Origin: JAYPHU01 sp038127535
GTDB taxonomy: Bacteria > Pseudomonadota > Alphaproteobacteria > Rhodospirillales > UBA2165
Direction of reading: 5' to 3'
Length of the DNA: 64,000 nt
Assembly: GCA_038127535.1 (NCBI GenBank)
Contig: JAYPHU010000003.1
Location: 102,840-166,839 of the forward strand
The translations under genes and the position numbers were made by a program. The notes under the pieces are model-generated. The model saw nothing but the letters and a program-made list of their open reading frames with translations, did no database searches and was not told the DNA's origin. Shown piece after piece: positions 54,044 to 63,388 of this stretch. How positions within the stretch are numbered: the stretch's first letter is position 1; every line of letters begins with the position of its first letter.

Positions 54044-54187
54044 TCTCTCTCCATCCGCTCTCGCCGGGGACAGGTACGTTTCTAGACCAGGGAGTGGCTT
54101 CCGGCAATTCGTTCTCACCTGTCGAGACGATTGAGCCTGCCAGCACGACGGGATACTCTACGGCCTGGAATTTACCGGGAGGCACGG

Positions 54188-55093
54188 ATGACCATCAACC
54201 GCATCGAATCCATCACCTACGGGGTCGAGGACCTGGATACCTGCGTCCGCTTTATGGACGACTGGGGGCTGAAGCAAACCGCCAAGACGGAGACCTCCGC
54301 CGACTACCGCACCTTGGAAAATCAAACGATATTTTTGCGGTTGAAGGATGATCCGGACTTGCCCGAAACCCATGAGACGGTCTCAACCGGCCGGGAGGTG
54401 ATCTGGGGCATAGACACCAAGGAGTCCCTGGACGCCATCGCCGCCGATCTCAGCCGCGACCGGGAGGTAACCGAAGACGCCGACGGTACGCTGCACACCC
54501 GGGACGACCGCAACTTCGCCATCGGCTTCACTGTCGCCGCCCGCCAAACCGCCGAGGTGGAGAAGCATGACCTTAACTTCCACGAAGACATTCATCGAGT
54601 AAATAAAGCGTATTTTCGGGAAGGCGGCGCAAACCCGATACGCATCGGCCATGTGGTTTACGGAGTCGAGGCAGACGACAATATGGCGGCGGCCGAGTTC
54701 TATCTGGACCGGCTTAACTTCCGGATGAGCGACCGCGCGACCAGCACCGGCAGCTTCATGCGCAGCGACGGCTCGGATTTTCACCATTCCATCTTTCTGA
54801 TCCACCGGGGCGACCAACGCCGGTTTGACCATATCGCTTTCGAGGTCAGCGGGTTCGACGAGTTGATGGCCGGCGGCGCGAGCATGCTGAATAAAGGCTG
54901 GGAAACCCAGTCCGGGCCCGGCCGGCATTCGCTGGGCTCCAATATTTTCTGGTATTTCCGCAATCCCTGTGGTGGCGCGATCGAGTATTTCACCGACATG
55001 GACCGGCTGACAGATGATTGGGAGCCGGGCATGTGGGACGAGATGCCGCCCTATGATCAATGGATGATCCACGACGCGCTGACCAACCGCTAG
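54188..55093 (+). CDS. Two-domain VOC / extradiol ring-cleavage dioxygenase-like
   Basis: 301 residues from ATG 54188. Two vicinal-oxygen-chelate domains; the second carries the candidate Fe ligands His in IGHVVYGVE, His in FDHIAFEV and Glu in AIEYFTD, and a FHHSIFLIH stretch nearby. Type-I extradiol dioxygenases (catechol 2,3-dioxygenase family) show these. It is divergent from the thioesterase and 9 bp before the FAD monooxygenase, suggesting one operon for hydroxylation plus ring opening. Confidence 0.82.
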   Translation: MTINRIESITYGVEDLDTCVRFMDDWGLKQTAKTETSADYRTLENQTIFLRLKDDPDLPETHETVSTGREVIWGIDTKESLDAIAADLSRDREVTEDADGTLHTRDDRNFAIGFTVAARQTAEVEKHDLNFHEDIHRVNKAYFREGGANPIRIGHVVYGVEADDNMAAAEFYLDRLNFRMSDRATSTGSFMRSDGSDFHHSIFLIHRGDQRRFDHIAFEVSGFDELMAGGASMLNKGWETQSGPGRHSLGSNIFWYFRNPCGGAIEYFTDMDRLTDDWEPGMWDEMPPYDQWMIHDALTNR

Positions 55094-55102
55094 CCGACCC
55101 CC

Positions 55103-56710
55103 ATGCCGGCCACTAAAGACCGCTACGACGTTGTTATCGTCGGCTATGGCCCGACAGGCGCCATCGCCGCCAATTTGCTTGGCCGGGACGGATTTAGTGT
55201 CCTGGTGGTGGAGCGGGAAGCCGACATTTACGACAAGCCCCGCGCCATTACGTTCGACCATGAGATCATGCGCGTGTTTCAGGGCGCCGGCGTCGCCGAG
55301 GCGGTCGAAAAGGAAACGGCACCCTACCGGCCCTCCCGCTATCTCGGCGCGGAGGGGCAAGTCATCCGCAAGATGGATCCTGCCCCGGCCCCGTACCCGC
55401 TTTATTGGCTGCCGGTATATCTGTTCGTGCAGCCGCGCCTGGAAGCCGCCTTGAGAGCCGGCGCGGAAGCCCGGGAAACCGTCGACGTCCTGACCTGCCA
55501 CGAGGCAACGAACGTGTCCCAGACGGCTGAAGTCGCCACGGTCACGATCAATGATTTGGACGGCGGTGACTCGTTCGAAATCGAAGCCGCCTACGTCTTT
55601 GCCTGCGACGGCGCCTCAAGCCCCATCCGCACGGCGCTGGGCATCGGGCACGAAGACCTGGCTTTCGATGAGCGCTGGATTGTCATCGACGTGCTGGCCA
55701 ACGATACGGACGACCTCCCGCAAACGCATATCCAATTTTGCGAACCAGAAAGGCCCAGCACCTACGTCATCGGCGTGGACAACCACCGCCGCTGGGAAAT
55801 GATGCTCCTGCCCGGCGAGGACCCGGCAGAGATCAACAACGAGGAACGCATTCTGGAATTACTTTCCCGCTGGGGGCCCAAGGAAAAATTCAATGTCTGG
55901 CGGTCCGCCGTTTATCGCTTTCATGCACTGGTCGCGAAGGAGTGGCGCAAGGGCCGGGTGTTCCTGCTGGGCGACGCCGCGCACCAAACCCCGCCGTTCA
56001 TGGGCCAAGGCATGTGCCAAGGCATCCGGGATGCGGAGAATCTGGTCTGGCGGGTGCGTCAGGTGGAACGGCATGGCGCTGATCCCGCGCTTTTGGACAG
56101 CTATCAAGCGGAGCGGCACCCCCATGTCCGCGCCTTAACCGCCTTTACCAAGGAACTGGGCAAAATCATCTGCGAGCGCGACCCGAAGAAGGCCAAGGCC
56201 CGGGATGAGAAAATGGTCGAGCAGCTGGAGAGCGGCCGCATGGTCACCATGCGCCACAAACTGATCCCGCCCCTCACCTCCGGTCTGCTTGATTTAGATG
56301 CGGACGGAGTCGCCGCTGCGCCGGCCGGGGAACTTTTCCCCCAACCGATGGTCCGGACAGAAACCGCCGAGGAACTGCCCATGAATGATGCGCTCAGGCC
56401 GGATTTTTGGCTGGTAAGCCCTGACCCGGATGTCTTCCGGCAAATCCCTGACAATATCGCCGAGCAATGGCGCTCCTTCGGCGGTGAGTTTGTGTTGATG
56501 GCGGGGGAAACTGAAAATATTCCGGGCATTCGGCGGCTGACGGAACTCAATGGCGTCTTGTCCACGTACTTCGAGGACAACAACGCAAGGACAATGATCG
56601 TCCGCCCCGACCGCTACACCTACAGCGCCGCTGCAACGGCCGAACAGGCGTTGACACAAATGGAAAATCTGTTGAGCCGACTCGGCCCGGCGGAGACGGC
56701 TAAGCCTTAG
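55103..56710 (+). CDS. FAD-dependent aromatic hydroxylase, MhpA-like
   Basis: 535 residues. FAD-binding GxGxxG at the start (VGYGPTGAIAANLL), the DG motif in FACDGASSPIR and the FAD-ribityl motif GDAAHQTPPFMGQGMCQGIRDA (abridged: GDAAHQTPPFMGQGM), then a C-terminal thioredoxin-like domain. Resembles 3-(3-hydroxyphenyl)propionate hydroxylase and related enzymes that insert one oxygen from NAD(P)H and O2. ATG 55103, 9 bp after the dioxygenase. Its 3' end overlaps the convergent kinase remnant by 11 bp. Confidence 0.88.
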   Translation: MPATKDRYDVVIVGYGPTGAIAANLLGRDGFSVLVVEREADIYDKPRAITFDHEIMRVFQGAGVAEAVEKETAPYRPSRYLGAEGQVIRKMDPAPAPYPLYWLPVYLFVQPRLEAALRAGAEARETVDVLTCHEATNVSQTAEVATVTINDLDGGDSFEIEAAYVFACDGASSPIRTALGIGHEDLAFDERWIVIDVLANDTDDLPQTHIQFCEPERPSTYVIGVDNHRRWEMMLLPGEDPAEINNEERILELLSRWGPKEKFNVWRSAVYRFHALVAKEWRKGRVFLLGDAAHQTPPFMGQGMCQGIRDAENLVWRVRQVERHGADPALLDSYQAERHPHVRALTAFTKELGKIICERDPKKAKARDEKMVEQLESGRMVTMRHKLIPPLTSGLLDLDADGVAAAPAGELFPQPMVRTETAEELPMNDALRPDFWLVSPDPDVFRQIPDNIAEQWRSFGGEFVLMAGETENIPGIRRLTELNGVLSTYFEDNNARTMIVRPDRYTYSAAATAEQALTQMENLLSRLGPAETAKP

Positions 56711-58189
56711 TCAGATCAAACCAGAAGGTCGTCCCGTCACCGGGCGCACTCTCCAACAAAAGCTCGCTGCCATGCTGCACAACAATCGCCTTGCAAATGG
56801 CTAGCCCCAGACCCGTCCCTTCGATGCTGCATGTTTCTGAGGAGTCTACTTGATAGAACTTCTCGAAGATTTTTTCATGGTAGTCTTCGGGAATACCGAT
56901 GCCGTCGTCCTTCGCCGAGATCCGATAGGCATCTCCCTGATCGGCAACGCTCAGCTCAATCTTTCCGTCATCGTCTCTAAACTTGGCCGCATTGACGATC
57001 AGAATCGTCAGCGCCTGGGTCAGCCCGGTGTGATCCGCTCGGACCATGGCCTCCGACTCGGTCCCCAGGAGGATGAGGTGCGCCTTCTTCGAGGCGATAT
57101 AGTCGGCATTATCTCCAGCAGCCTTATCGACGATCTCCATCAGGTTAAAGCGGTCAAACACCATCTCGAGAGAGCCGGTGTCGATCCGGCTCAGATCCAA
57201 AAGATCGCCAACCAAATTCGCGATACGATCGCAATTTCGCGCGATGATATCGGAAATACTCTCCATCCCATCAGGAATGTCGTCGCCCAATTGGCCTTTG
57301 ATCAGACCAAAGGCGCCATTAAGCGAGGTCACCGGCGTTTTGAGCTCATGCGCCGCCACAGAGACAAATTCGTCCTTGGCCTTTTCCAGCGCTTTCCGGT
57401 CTGAAATATCCGTATGTACGGCGAGAATGGTTCCGTCGGACAGGCGTTGACGGCGGGTGTTCAACCAACGGCCGCTGCCGGGCTGCTGCCACTCACGCTC
57501 ACCGAAACTTTCACCATCTTTGCGGCGGCGGCGCTTTATCCACGCCTGGCGCTCCTCGTCCGTTGCATCCGGCAGCCGCAAATAGGATGTTTTCAACAAC
57601 ACATCATCAATATGAATGCCGGGTTCAAGGATTTCCGCCTGTCCGGGGTGAAGTTCCAAAAAATAGTCGTTGTAGAATAAAAAAGTTTCGTCTTTTGATC
57701 ATAGAATGACCCCGGCCCGCACTTCTTCCAGGACCAGTCCCAACCGGAAATTCAGATTGTCGCTGGATTCCTGGCGCAGCCGCGCCGTCGTCTCGTCCCG
57801 ATGAACCCCGGTGTACCTGGCAAACTCTCCGTTCTCATTATATTTTGGAATGGCCGAAGCGCAGAGAAACTAGCGCTCTCCATTGGATTGGGTTCGCACA
57901 TAGTAAAGATCTCGGAACGGTTTTTCTTCGTGGAAAACCCGCTCCATCTCTACCTTGTCCTCCGAGGAGATCTCCTGGGCTTCGATGTCCCAATATTTTT
58001 GCTGAAGATCCGGTCCCGGGGAATGGTCAGCATACCGGCGCCGGCGTTGGCAAAGGTCACCCGATGTTCCGCATCGGTCTCCCAATAGCGGTCGGCAATA
58101 TGCTAGGCAAATCTCTGGATTTGCCCATCGGTCTAGATTCTGCCATGTCCCGTGGCTTGGTCGTTCGCCGGGGTGGTTTTCGCTGTCAT
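56700..58189 (-). pseudogene. Two-PAS histidine kinase broken by four in-frame stops and a frameshift
   Basis: The original ATG is probably at 58189 (AGGAGAG upstream). The order is PAS 1 (HIADRYWETDAEHRVTFANAG), a PAC segment (KYNENGEFARYTGVHRD), PAS 2 (LVLEEVRAGVIL, then LFYNDYFLELHPGQ), HisKA (FVSVAAHELKTPVTSLNG) and ATPase (EGTGLGLAICKA). Lesions: TAG at 58133-58135, TAG at 58103-58105, a frameshift near 58000, TAG at 57870-57872 and TGA at 57699-57701. The last 320 codons (56700-57659) are still open and contain a complete HisKA-ATPase module, but no start signal is seen for them. Confidence 0.9.
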
Positions 58190-58359
58190 GCAGCAGCTCT
58201 CCTGGTCCGCTCGTCGGCACTTTACACTGTAAAAATTGGGTAGCGATGCCGCCGTTAACATTGTGGCCACTACGTAGGCCAACGCATGGGGCCCTTATAT
58301 GATTGTGCCTTTTCAGGTCTCTTTTCAAGTATTCGCGACTCGGCTATGAGTCCGGGCAC

Positions 58360-59910
58360 ATGACTGACAGAATTCTCATCATCGATTTCGGCTCTCAAGT
58401 CACGCAACTGATCGCGCGGCGGGTGCGTGAATCCGGCGTCTATTGCGAGATTCATCCCTTCAATAAAGTCAGCGCAGAGAGCATACAAACCTATGATCCA
58501 AAAGGCATAATTTTGTCGGGTGGGCCGGCTTCCGTGGCCGATATCGGCACGCCGCGCGCACCCGACGACGTGTTTAAGCTCGGCCTGCCGCTGTTGGGGA
58601 TCTGCTACGGTCAACAAACCATGGTGGAGCAACTAGGCGGATCGGTCGAATCTCATGACAAGCGGGAATTTGGCAGGGCTATGCTCTCTGTTTCCGGAGA
58701 TTGCGCTTTATTCGGCGATGACTGGAATACCGGCTCAATGGAGCAAGTCTGGATGAGCCACGGCGACCGGGTCGAAAGCCTGCCGGACGGGTTCGACGTG
58801 TTTGGCACCAGCGATGGCTGTCCCTTCGCGGTCGTCGGCGATGAAAGCCGGCGCTTCTATGGCGTCCAGTTCCACCCCGAAGTGGTGCACACGACCAATG
58901 GCGCAGCGCTGCTGCGCAACTTCACCCACAATGTTGCCGGCTGTTCCGGTGACTGGACCATGGCCGCCTTTAAGGAACAAGAGATCGCCAAGGTTCAGGC
59001 TCAAGTCGGCGACGGAAAGGTCATTCTGGGCTTGTCCGGCGGCGTCGATTCTTCGGTCGTGGCGGTGCTTCTCCATGAAGCCATCGGCGATCAGCTCACC
59101 TGTGTATTCGTCGACACCGGCATGATGCGCATGGGCGAAGCGGAAGAAGTGGTTGGCCTATTCCGGGATCACTACAATATTCCTCTGGTCCACCGGGACG
59201 CGTCGGACTTGTTCCTGGGCAAGCTCGACGGCGTCACCGATCCGGAGCAAAAACGCAAGATCATCGGCGCCACATTCATCGACGTGTTCGAGGAAGAAGC
59301 CAAGGGCGTCGGCGGCGCCGATTTCCTGGCGCAGGGCACCCTCTATCCGGACGTGATCGAGTCCGTTTCCTTCCACGGCGGGCCCAGTGTGACCATCAAG
59401 TCTCACCACAATGTGGGCGGGCTGCCGGAACGAATGAACATGCAATTGGTGGAGCCGCTGCGGGAACTGTTCAAGGACGAGGTCCGCGTCCTTGGCCAGG
59501 AACTCGGCCTGCCGCAAAGTTTTGTCGGCCGGCATCCGTTCCCCGGACCGGGCCTTGCTATCCGCATCCCCGGCAATATCACCGGGGAGAAATTGGACAT
59601 CCTGCGCAAGGCAGACACCATCTATCTGGAGGAAATCCGGAATGCCGGCCTCTATGACGAGATTTGGCAGGCCTTTGTGGTGTTGCTGCCGGTCCAGACC
59701 GTCGGCGTGATGGGCGACGCGCGAACCTACGATTACGTTTGCGCGCTCCGGGCCGTGACCTCGACCGACGGCATGACGGCGGATTTCTATCCCTTCGAGA
59801 TGGAATTCCTGGGACGCGCCTCCAACCGGATCATCAACGAAGTCCGTGGGATTAACCGGGTAGTCTACGACGTCACCTCCAAACCCCCCGGCACCATCGA
59901 GTGGGAATAA
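58360..59910 (+). CDS. guaA: GMP synthase (glutamine-hydrolysing)
   Basis: 516 residues from ATG 58360. Glutamine amidotransferase domain with nucleophile Cys82 in GICYGQQ and the His/Glu pair in VQFHPEVVHT; ATP pyrophosphatase P-loop LSGGVDSSVVA near 225; C-terminal dimerisation domain ending in TSKPPGTIEWE. It makes GMP from XMP. It follows the kinase remnant divergently and is the last gene of the high-GC part. The 3' end of guaA is a common integration site for genomic islands (established knowledge), and an integrase stub lies 450 bp downstream. Confidence 0.97.
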   Translation: MTDRILIIDFGSQVTQLIARRVRESGVYCEIHPFNKVSAESIQTYDPKGIILSGGPASVADIGTPRAPDDVFKLGLPLLGICYGQQTMVEQLGGSVESHDKREFGRAMLSVSGDCALFGDDWNTGSMEQVWMSHGDRVESLPDGFDVFGTSDGCPFAVVGDESRRFYGVQFHPEVVHTTNGAALLRNFTHNVAGCSGDWTMAAFKEQEIAKVQAQVGDGKVILGLSGGVDSSVVAVLLHEAIGDQLTCVFVDTGMMRMGEAEEVVGLFRDHYNIPLVHRDASDLFLGKLDGVTDPEQKRKIIGATFIDVFEEEAKGVGGADFLAQGTLYPDVIESVSFHGGPSVTIKSHHNVGGLPERMNMQLVEPLRELFKDEVRVLGQELGLPQSFVGRHPFPGPGLAIRIPGNITGEKLDILRKADTIYLEEIRNAGLYDEIWQAFVVLLPVQTVGVMGDARTYDYVCALRAVTSTDGMTADFYPFEMEFLGRASNRIINEVRGINRVVYDVTSKPPGTIEWE

Positions 59911-60355
59911 TCCGGAATAAAAAGTGTATATGAAAACAATATGTTAACGCTTACTCTTGAAGTTCAAAAAACGGATTCGATTCGGAAAGTACTGATTTGT
60001 GCAGTTCGACATGTTCGTGAAGCATGCTGCCGATTACATGCGTAACAGGATTGATCTCGGAATTGAAATTGTGCCGATGAAGTCTTTAGAAAGAGAGATG
60101 TCCAGTGGACCGTCGAATTATGAGCGGAATCTAAACGTAATAGTGCGCCACGGTCGTATTTTCCCGCCCGCCCCCTTGGTCCGCGTTGGAATAGCGCAGT
60201 AGGGGTATGATCGTTCTAATTTAAGGTCGTTATTCTTATCTAGGTTCAGATTACATTTATAGATTGCTAGTTGGTCGGCAGTTAAACTGGGGGTGAGGGA
60301 GTTTTAATACCTGTTCTCACTACCCCCCTATCTCTCCCAAAAAGGAAACCCCGAT
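59911..60355. other. AT-richer gap after guaA
   Basis: No clear gene. A 67-codon plus-strand frame (59999-60202, opening QFDMFVKHAADYMRNRI) has no recognised family and no ribosome site. The base composition drops sharply here compared with guaA. No intrinsic terminator is visible after the guaA stop. Confidence 0.4.
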
Positions 60356-60592
60356 TTGATCAATCCTGCGAGAAAGCTGCATCTCGTGCCCTACAGTTTC
60401 AGACACTTTGCGATAACCCAGCGTGTGATGAGTGGATTGCATCTTCAGGAGGTGGCGCAGATGTCGGGGGCCAGCCTACCGCAGGTGGAGGAGACCTACT
60501 ACCACCTCAACGAAGCGCAGATGCAACGAGCCGCACTGGCGGATTACGTGAGAGACAAAAACGGCACCATCATCCCCCGATGTGACAGATAA
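60356..60592 (+). pseudogene. Tyrosine recombinase (integrase) C-terminal fragment
   Basis: 78 codons. They contain the end of a tyrosine recombinase: YSFRHFAITQRVMSGL with the Arg and His of the R-H-x-x-R-type site, then QVEETYYHL with the nucleophilic Tyr. The N-terminal and first catalytic half are missing, and the preceding sequence does not continue the frame. It sits 446 bp after guaA in the same direction, as expected for an island that used the guaA 3' end. Confidence 0.8.
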
Positions 60593-60607
60593 ATTAAGGG
60601 GCAGGGA

Positions 60608-61345
60608 TTAGCGTTTATTTGCTTCAAAAAAATCCATGGTCATTCTTAGCGACTGTTTTGTGGATTCTTCGTCATAGCCATCCTTGCGACACGGTTGGCA
60701 GTCCCAACTGTGTCCCGCGTTACTGAAAATATGCTTTTTGAACTCAGGGCTTTTGCTTTCAACGATATCTAACTGGTCATATACAAAACGGGGTTTTTGG
60801 ACGCTATCGTTGTCGCCGTGGATTGCCAGAACAGGGTTGCTGTCGCCGTCAAAATAGTCTGCTGGGTAGCCATTCCATCCCGCGGATGCAGGCCAACGCC
60901 AAACGCCGTAGTGAGAAGCTCCAGCATTCACGTGCTTGCGAGCCGCCAGAAAACTTGCCCAATAGCCTCCGTTTGAAAAGCCGACAGCAAAGATATTTTT
61001 TGCATCTGCCCTGGGGTCTTTTTTGATTACCTCTATCAGCTCTATAAGCTCTGCTTCTATCGCTGTCCTATATGTCGTCCAGGTCTCAAAACGGTTAGAT
61101 TTTGAGATACCGTGCCGCCTAAAGAAATCTGGTGCATAAACGGCATACCCAGCGTTCGTGTATTTTGATATCTGCCGTTTGACAGTTTTAAATCCACCGC
61201 TGGTATGCAGGGCGATCACAACAGGAAACGGGCCATTACCCTCTGGGTACTTGATTTCATGATAAATGGGTCCTGCATGCACCACAGTGTGGTTCAGCAC
61301 AAAGAATGCAACGATAAGTGTCAGAGCAGGTTTATAAAATTTCAT
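60608..61345 (-). CDS. Secreted dienelactone-hydrolase/peptidase-like alpha/beta hydrolase
   Basis: 245 residues. A signal peptide (KFYKPALTLIVAFFVLNH) precedes the mature part. Nucleophile Ser in GFSNGGYW near 132, Asp in IHGDNDSVQ near 188 and His in SNAGHSWDC near 223 form the triad. The family includes dienelactone hydrolases and prolyl-oligopeptidase-like enzymes; the exported form is less usual. Two Cys in CQPCRKD near the end may pair. Base composition is lower in GC than the genes before guaA. Confidence 0.8.
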   Translation of the reverse strand: MKFYKPALTLIVAFFVLNHTVVHAGPIYHEIKYPEGNGPFPVVIALHTSGGFKTVKRQISKYTNAGYAVYAPDFFRRHGISKSNRFETWTTYRTAIEAELIELIEVIKKDPRADAKNIFAVGFSNGGYWASFLAARKHVNAGASHYGVWRWPASAGWNGYPADYFDGDSNPVLAIHGDNDSVQKPRFVYDQLDIVESKSPEFKKHIFSNAGHSWDCQPCRKDGYDEESTKQSLRMTMDFFEANKR

Positions 61346-61452
61346 AACTGATGAACTCCGCAGGCGAGATCGGGGCGATATTTGCCGGCATTCACCATAA
61401 GGAACTCCACTAAGGTTTGCCCGATGACCATTTAAAGGCGCACGGCGGAATT

Positions 61453-61623
61453 ATGGAAGTTCGCCAATGCGTGACCGACGATCGCGATTCCATACAAGTT
61501 AACGTGAATGGCTGGCGCATTAACGCTGACGATGACCCAGACATAGCTAGTCATCTGAATGAACGTCACGACCTCGGTTTTGAAGCCAAAACTAATCGGC
61601 TGCATTGGACATCACCGATGTGA
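61453..61623 (+). CDS. Small hypothetical protein
   Basis: 56 codons from ATG 61453, with GGCGGAATT upstream. Opens MEVRQCVTDDRDSIQVN and is acidic; no family was recognised and there is no membrane segment. It lies alone between the hydrolase and the motB-like gene, divergent and convergent respectively. A random frame cannot be excluded. Confidence 0.3.
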   Translation: MEVRQCVTDDRDSIQVNVNGWRINADDDPDIASHLNERHDLGFEAKTNRLHWTSPM

Positions 61624-61690
61624 TAACAATTTTTCCCTCGCCAACCTGAGACCTTCGGTTAATTTAATGCTGAAGTCTCTGATTACCCCG

Positions 61691-62584
61691 TTAAAACTCA
61701 AGTTTAATTTCAACACGTCGGTTCGCGGCTCGATTTTTTGCATCCGAATTAGGGAAAACAGGCTGTGTGTCAGCTGAACCAACAGCTAATACCAGATTTT
61801 TATCAATCTGGGCCGTATCAAGTAAACTGTGAACAACAGCAACGGCCCGCGCGGCCGATAATTCCCAGTTTGACGAAAAAAAATCGTTAGATATTGGAAC
61901 ATTATCAGTATGTCCGGTTACCACAATTCTTTTGAGTTCCGGCGATCCTTTTACAATATTCCGAACTCTTGTGATAACTAATTTTATATTTTCATTTAGT
62001 TCAGCGCTGCCACTGGGGAACGTAACTTTCTCTGGAAACCTAAGAATAACCTGTTGATTTCTATCAATTATTTCAATCTTTCCTTTTTCGATATCATTTT
62101 TCAGCTGCAGAGAAAGATTATTTTTTATGTTCCTTATATTCTTAGCATTAGAATTTTCATTCGAATGCACGAACCCATCTTTTTTAAAAAAGTCCAATGT
62201 TTCTTGCAGTTTACTTTTTTGATAATCTTTTATAAATGCCTGCTTCTCTTTTAAGTTTTTTTCTTTATACTTCCTTTCTGCAAAATCTATTGCTTCTTTT
62301 TCATTCTTTTCGTTGGTTTCTATACCTGCTTTCTCGCCGATCCTTTCAATATTAATATTGGTACGAGAAAGATCTGTAATTGCTGAATAACCAGGTAACA
62401 CAGATGTTGTGGGGGCTTGGTTGAACGCCTCAGATATCGCGCCAGCATTCTGTTTAAAGCTGTCTGAGTCTATTTCAGAGAATGACAAAAACAAAACAAA
62501 CATCACAACTAATAGCATAAGCATGTCAGTGAATGTCATCAGCCATCCTTGGCTTAGATCTTTTCTCTTTTTAACCCGTGCCAT
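61691..62584 (-). CDS. MotB-like stator protein with OmpA domain
   Basis: 297 residues. A single N-terminal membrane segment (GWLMTFTDMLMLLVVMFVLF) contains Asp20, the place of the proton/sodium-binding Asp of MotB/PomB. A long charged linker follows, rich in Lys/Asn/Glu, then a C-terminal OmpA-like peptidoglycan-binding domain (GHTDNVPISNDFFSSNWELSAARA, abridged: GHTDNVP, WELSAARA, NRRVEI). AT-rich codon usage unlike the genes before 60 kb. It starts 3 bp after the motA-like stop, in one operon. Confidence 0.85.
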   Translation of the reverse strand: MARVKKRKDLSQGWLMTFTDMLMLLVVMFVLFLSFSEIDSDSFKQNAGAISEAFNQAPTTSVLPGYSAITDLSRTNINIERIGEKAGIETNEKNEKEAIDFAERKYKEKNLKEKQAFIKDYQKSKLQETLDFFKKDGFVHSNENSNAKNIRNIKNNLSLQLKNDIEKGKIEIIDRNQQVILRFPEKVTFPSGSAELNENIKLVITRVRNIVKGSPELKRIVVTGHTDNVPISNDFFSSNWELSAARAVAVVHSLLDTAQIDKNLVLAVGSADTQPVFPNSDAKNRAANRRVEIKLEF

Positions 62585-62587
62585 TTT

Positions 62588-63388
62588 CTATTCACTCTTT
62601 TCTGAAGGGGCCTCTCCTGGTTGGACACTCCTTCGGAGGTTCTCTGGAAGGTATGCCTCTAAAATATCATACATTTCTGTCGGATTTTTTAGCTGCTGGA
62701 CCAAAACAACACATTCAATTACTAACACTCTGTTTCCCGAGTCGGCCGTCAGCTTTTGATCCAGCTTTTCCGCAATGGGTTGTGCAAATAAGTAAGAGAC
62801 TAGAACACCATACATTGTTGTTAGAAGTGCAACAGCTAGGCCTTTTCCAACCGTGGTTGGGTCTTCAAGACTACTCAACATTTGGATAAGCCCAACTAGC
62901 GTGCCAAACATTCCAAACGCTGGTGCGGCCTCAGCAATAGAAAAAAATATTTTAATACTGCTTTCTTGTCGGAGAATGCTTAAGTCCATCTCCGCGTTTA
63001 GAAACTCTCGAATGTAGGTAGGGTCTCGGCCATCCGCACACATCTGTAAGCCTTTTTTGAAAAATGGATCTTCGACCTCCCTTAAATTTTCTTCGATAGC
63101 GAGAAGTTTCCTCGTATCTTTTCGACATGTTTCAGATAATTTAATAGCCTGATTTATAAGATCGAGTGGGCTGAAATTGGTATTTGTTACAACTGCTTTC
63201 AGGCCGATTGGAATTGCTTTGAAAAAGCTTTGAATTGGGAACTTTATCATTGTTGAAGCAAACGTGCCACCAAGCACGATTATAAAGCCTTGGACATTTA
63301 GGAATTGTGCAAAGTTTCCATCTTCACCAATAGCGAAGATCACAACAGTTATTCCTCCTAGAAGACCCAGTATAGTAGCAATGTCCAA
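62588..63388 (-). CDS. MotA/PomA-like stator protein
   Basis: 266 residues with four hydrophobic segments, two before and two after a large cytoplasmic loop. ILGLLGGITVVIFAI opens segment 1; the second half shows AEAAPAFGMFGTLVGLIQML and KGLAVALLTTMYGVLVSYLF (each cut short here to its core: APAFGMFGTLVG, VALLTTMYG), as in PomA. With the MotB-like partner it forms an ion channel that powers flagellar rotation or another torque process. The short C-terminal tail argues against the Zorya defence protein ZorA. Stator of sodium type is inferred from PomA similarity. Confidence 0.85.
   Translation of the reverse strand: MDIATILGLLGGITVVIFAIGEDGNFAQFLNVQGFIIVLGGTFASTMIKFPIQSFFKAIPIGLKAVVTNTNFSPLDLINQAIKLSETCRKDTRKLLAIEENLREVEDPFFKKGLQMCADGRDPTYIREFLNAEMDLSILRQESSIKIFFSIAEAAPAFGMFGTLVGLIQMLSSLEDPTTVGKGLAVALLTTMYGVLVSYLFAQPIAEKLDQKLTADSGNRVLVIECVVLVQQLKNPTEMYDILEAYLPENLRRSVQPGEAPSEKSE

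Noticed and set aside
9709..58135. Stop-codon reassignment to explain the many in-frame stops in sensory genes
   Set aside because: TAA, TAG and TGA all appear as the lesions and all three also end intact genes normally. Several lesions are frameshifts or deletions, and the single tRNA found has a normal Gln anticodon.
59999..60202. 67-codon frame after guaA as the missing part of the integrase
   Set aside because: It lacks recombinase motifs, and there is no continuous frame into the fragment at 60356.
59889..60572. CGGCACCATC at the guaA end repeated in the integrase fragment, as possible att repeats
   Set aside because: Only 10 bases are shared and both encode Gly-Thr-Ile within protein genes, so coincidence is likely; no longer repeat was found.
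61691..63388. Zorya-type anti-phage system (ZorA/ZorB)
   Set aside because: ZorA normally carries a long cytoplasmic tail beyond the MotA core; here the protein has 266 residues. No ZorC/D/E-type genes are visible on the left, and the window ends shortly to the right, so flagellar-type stator is preferred.
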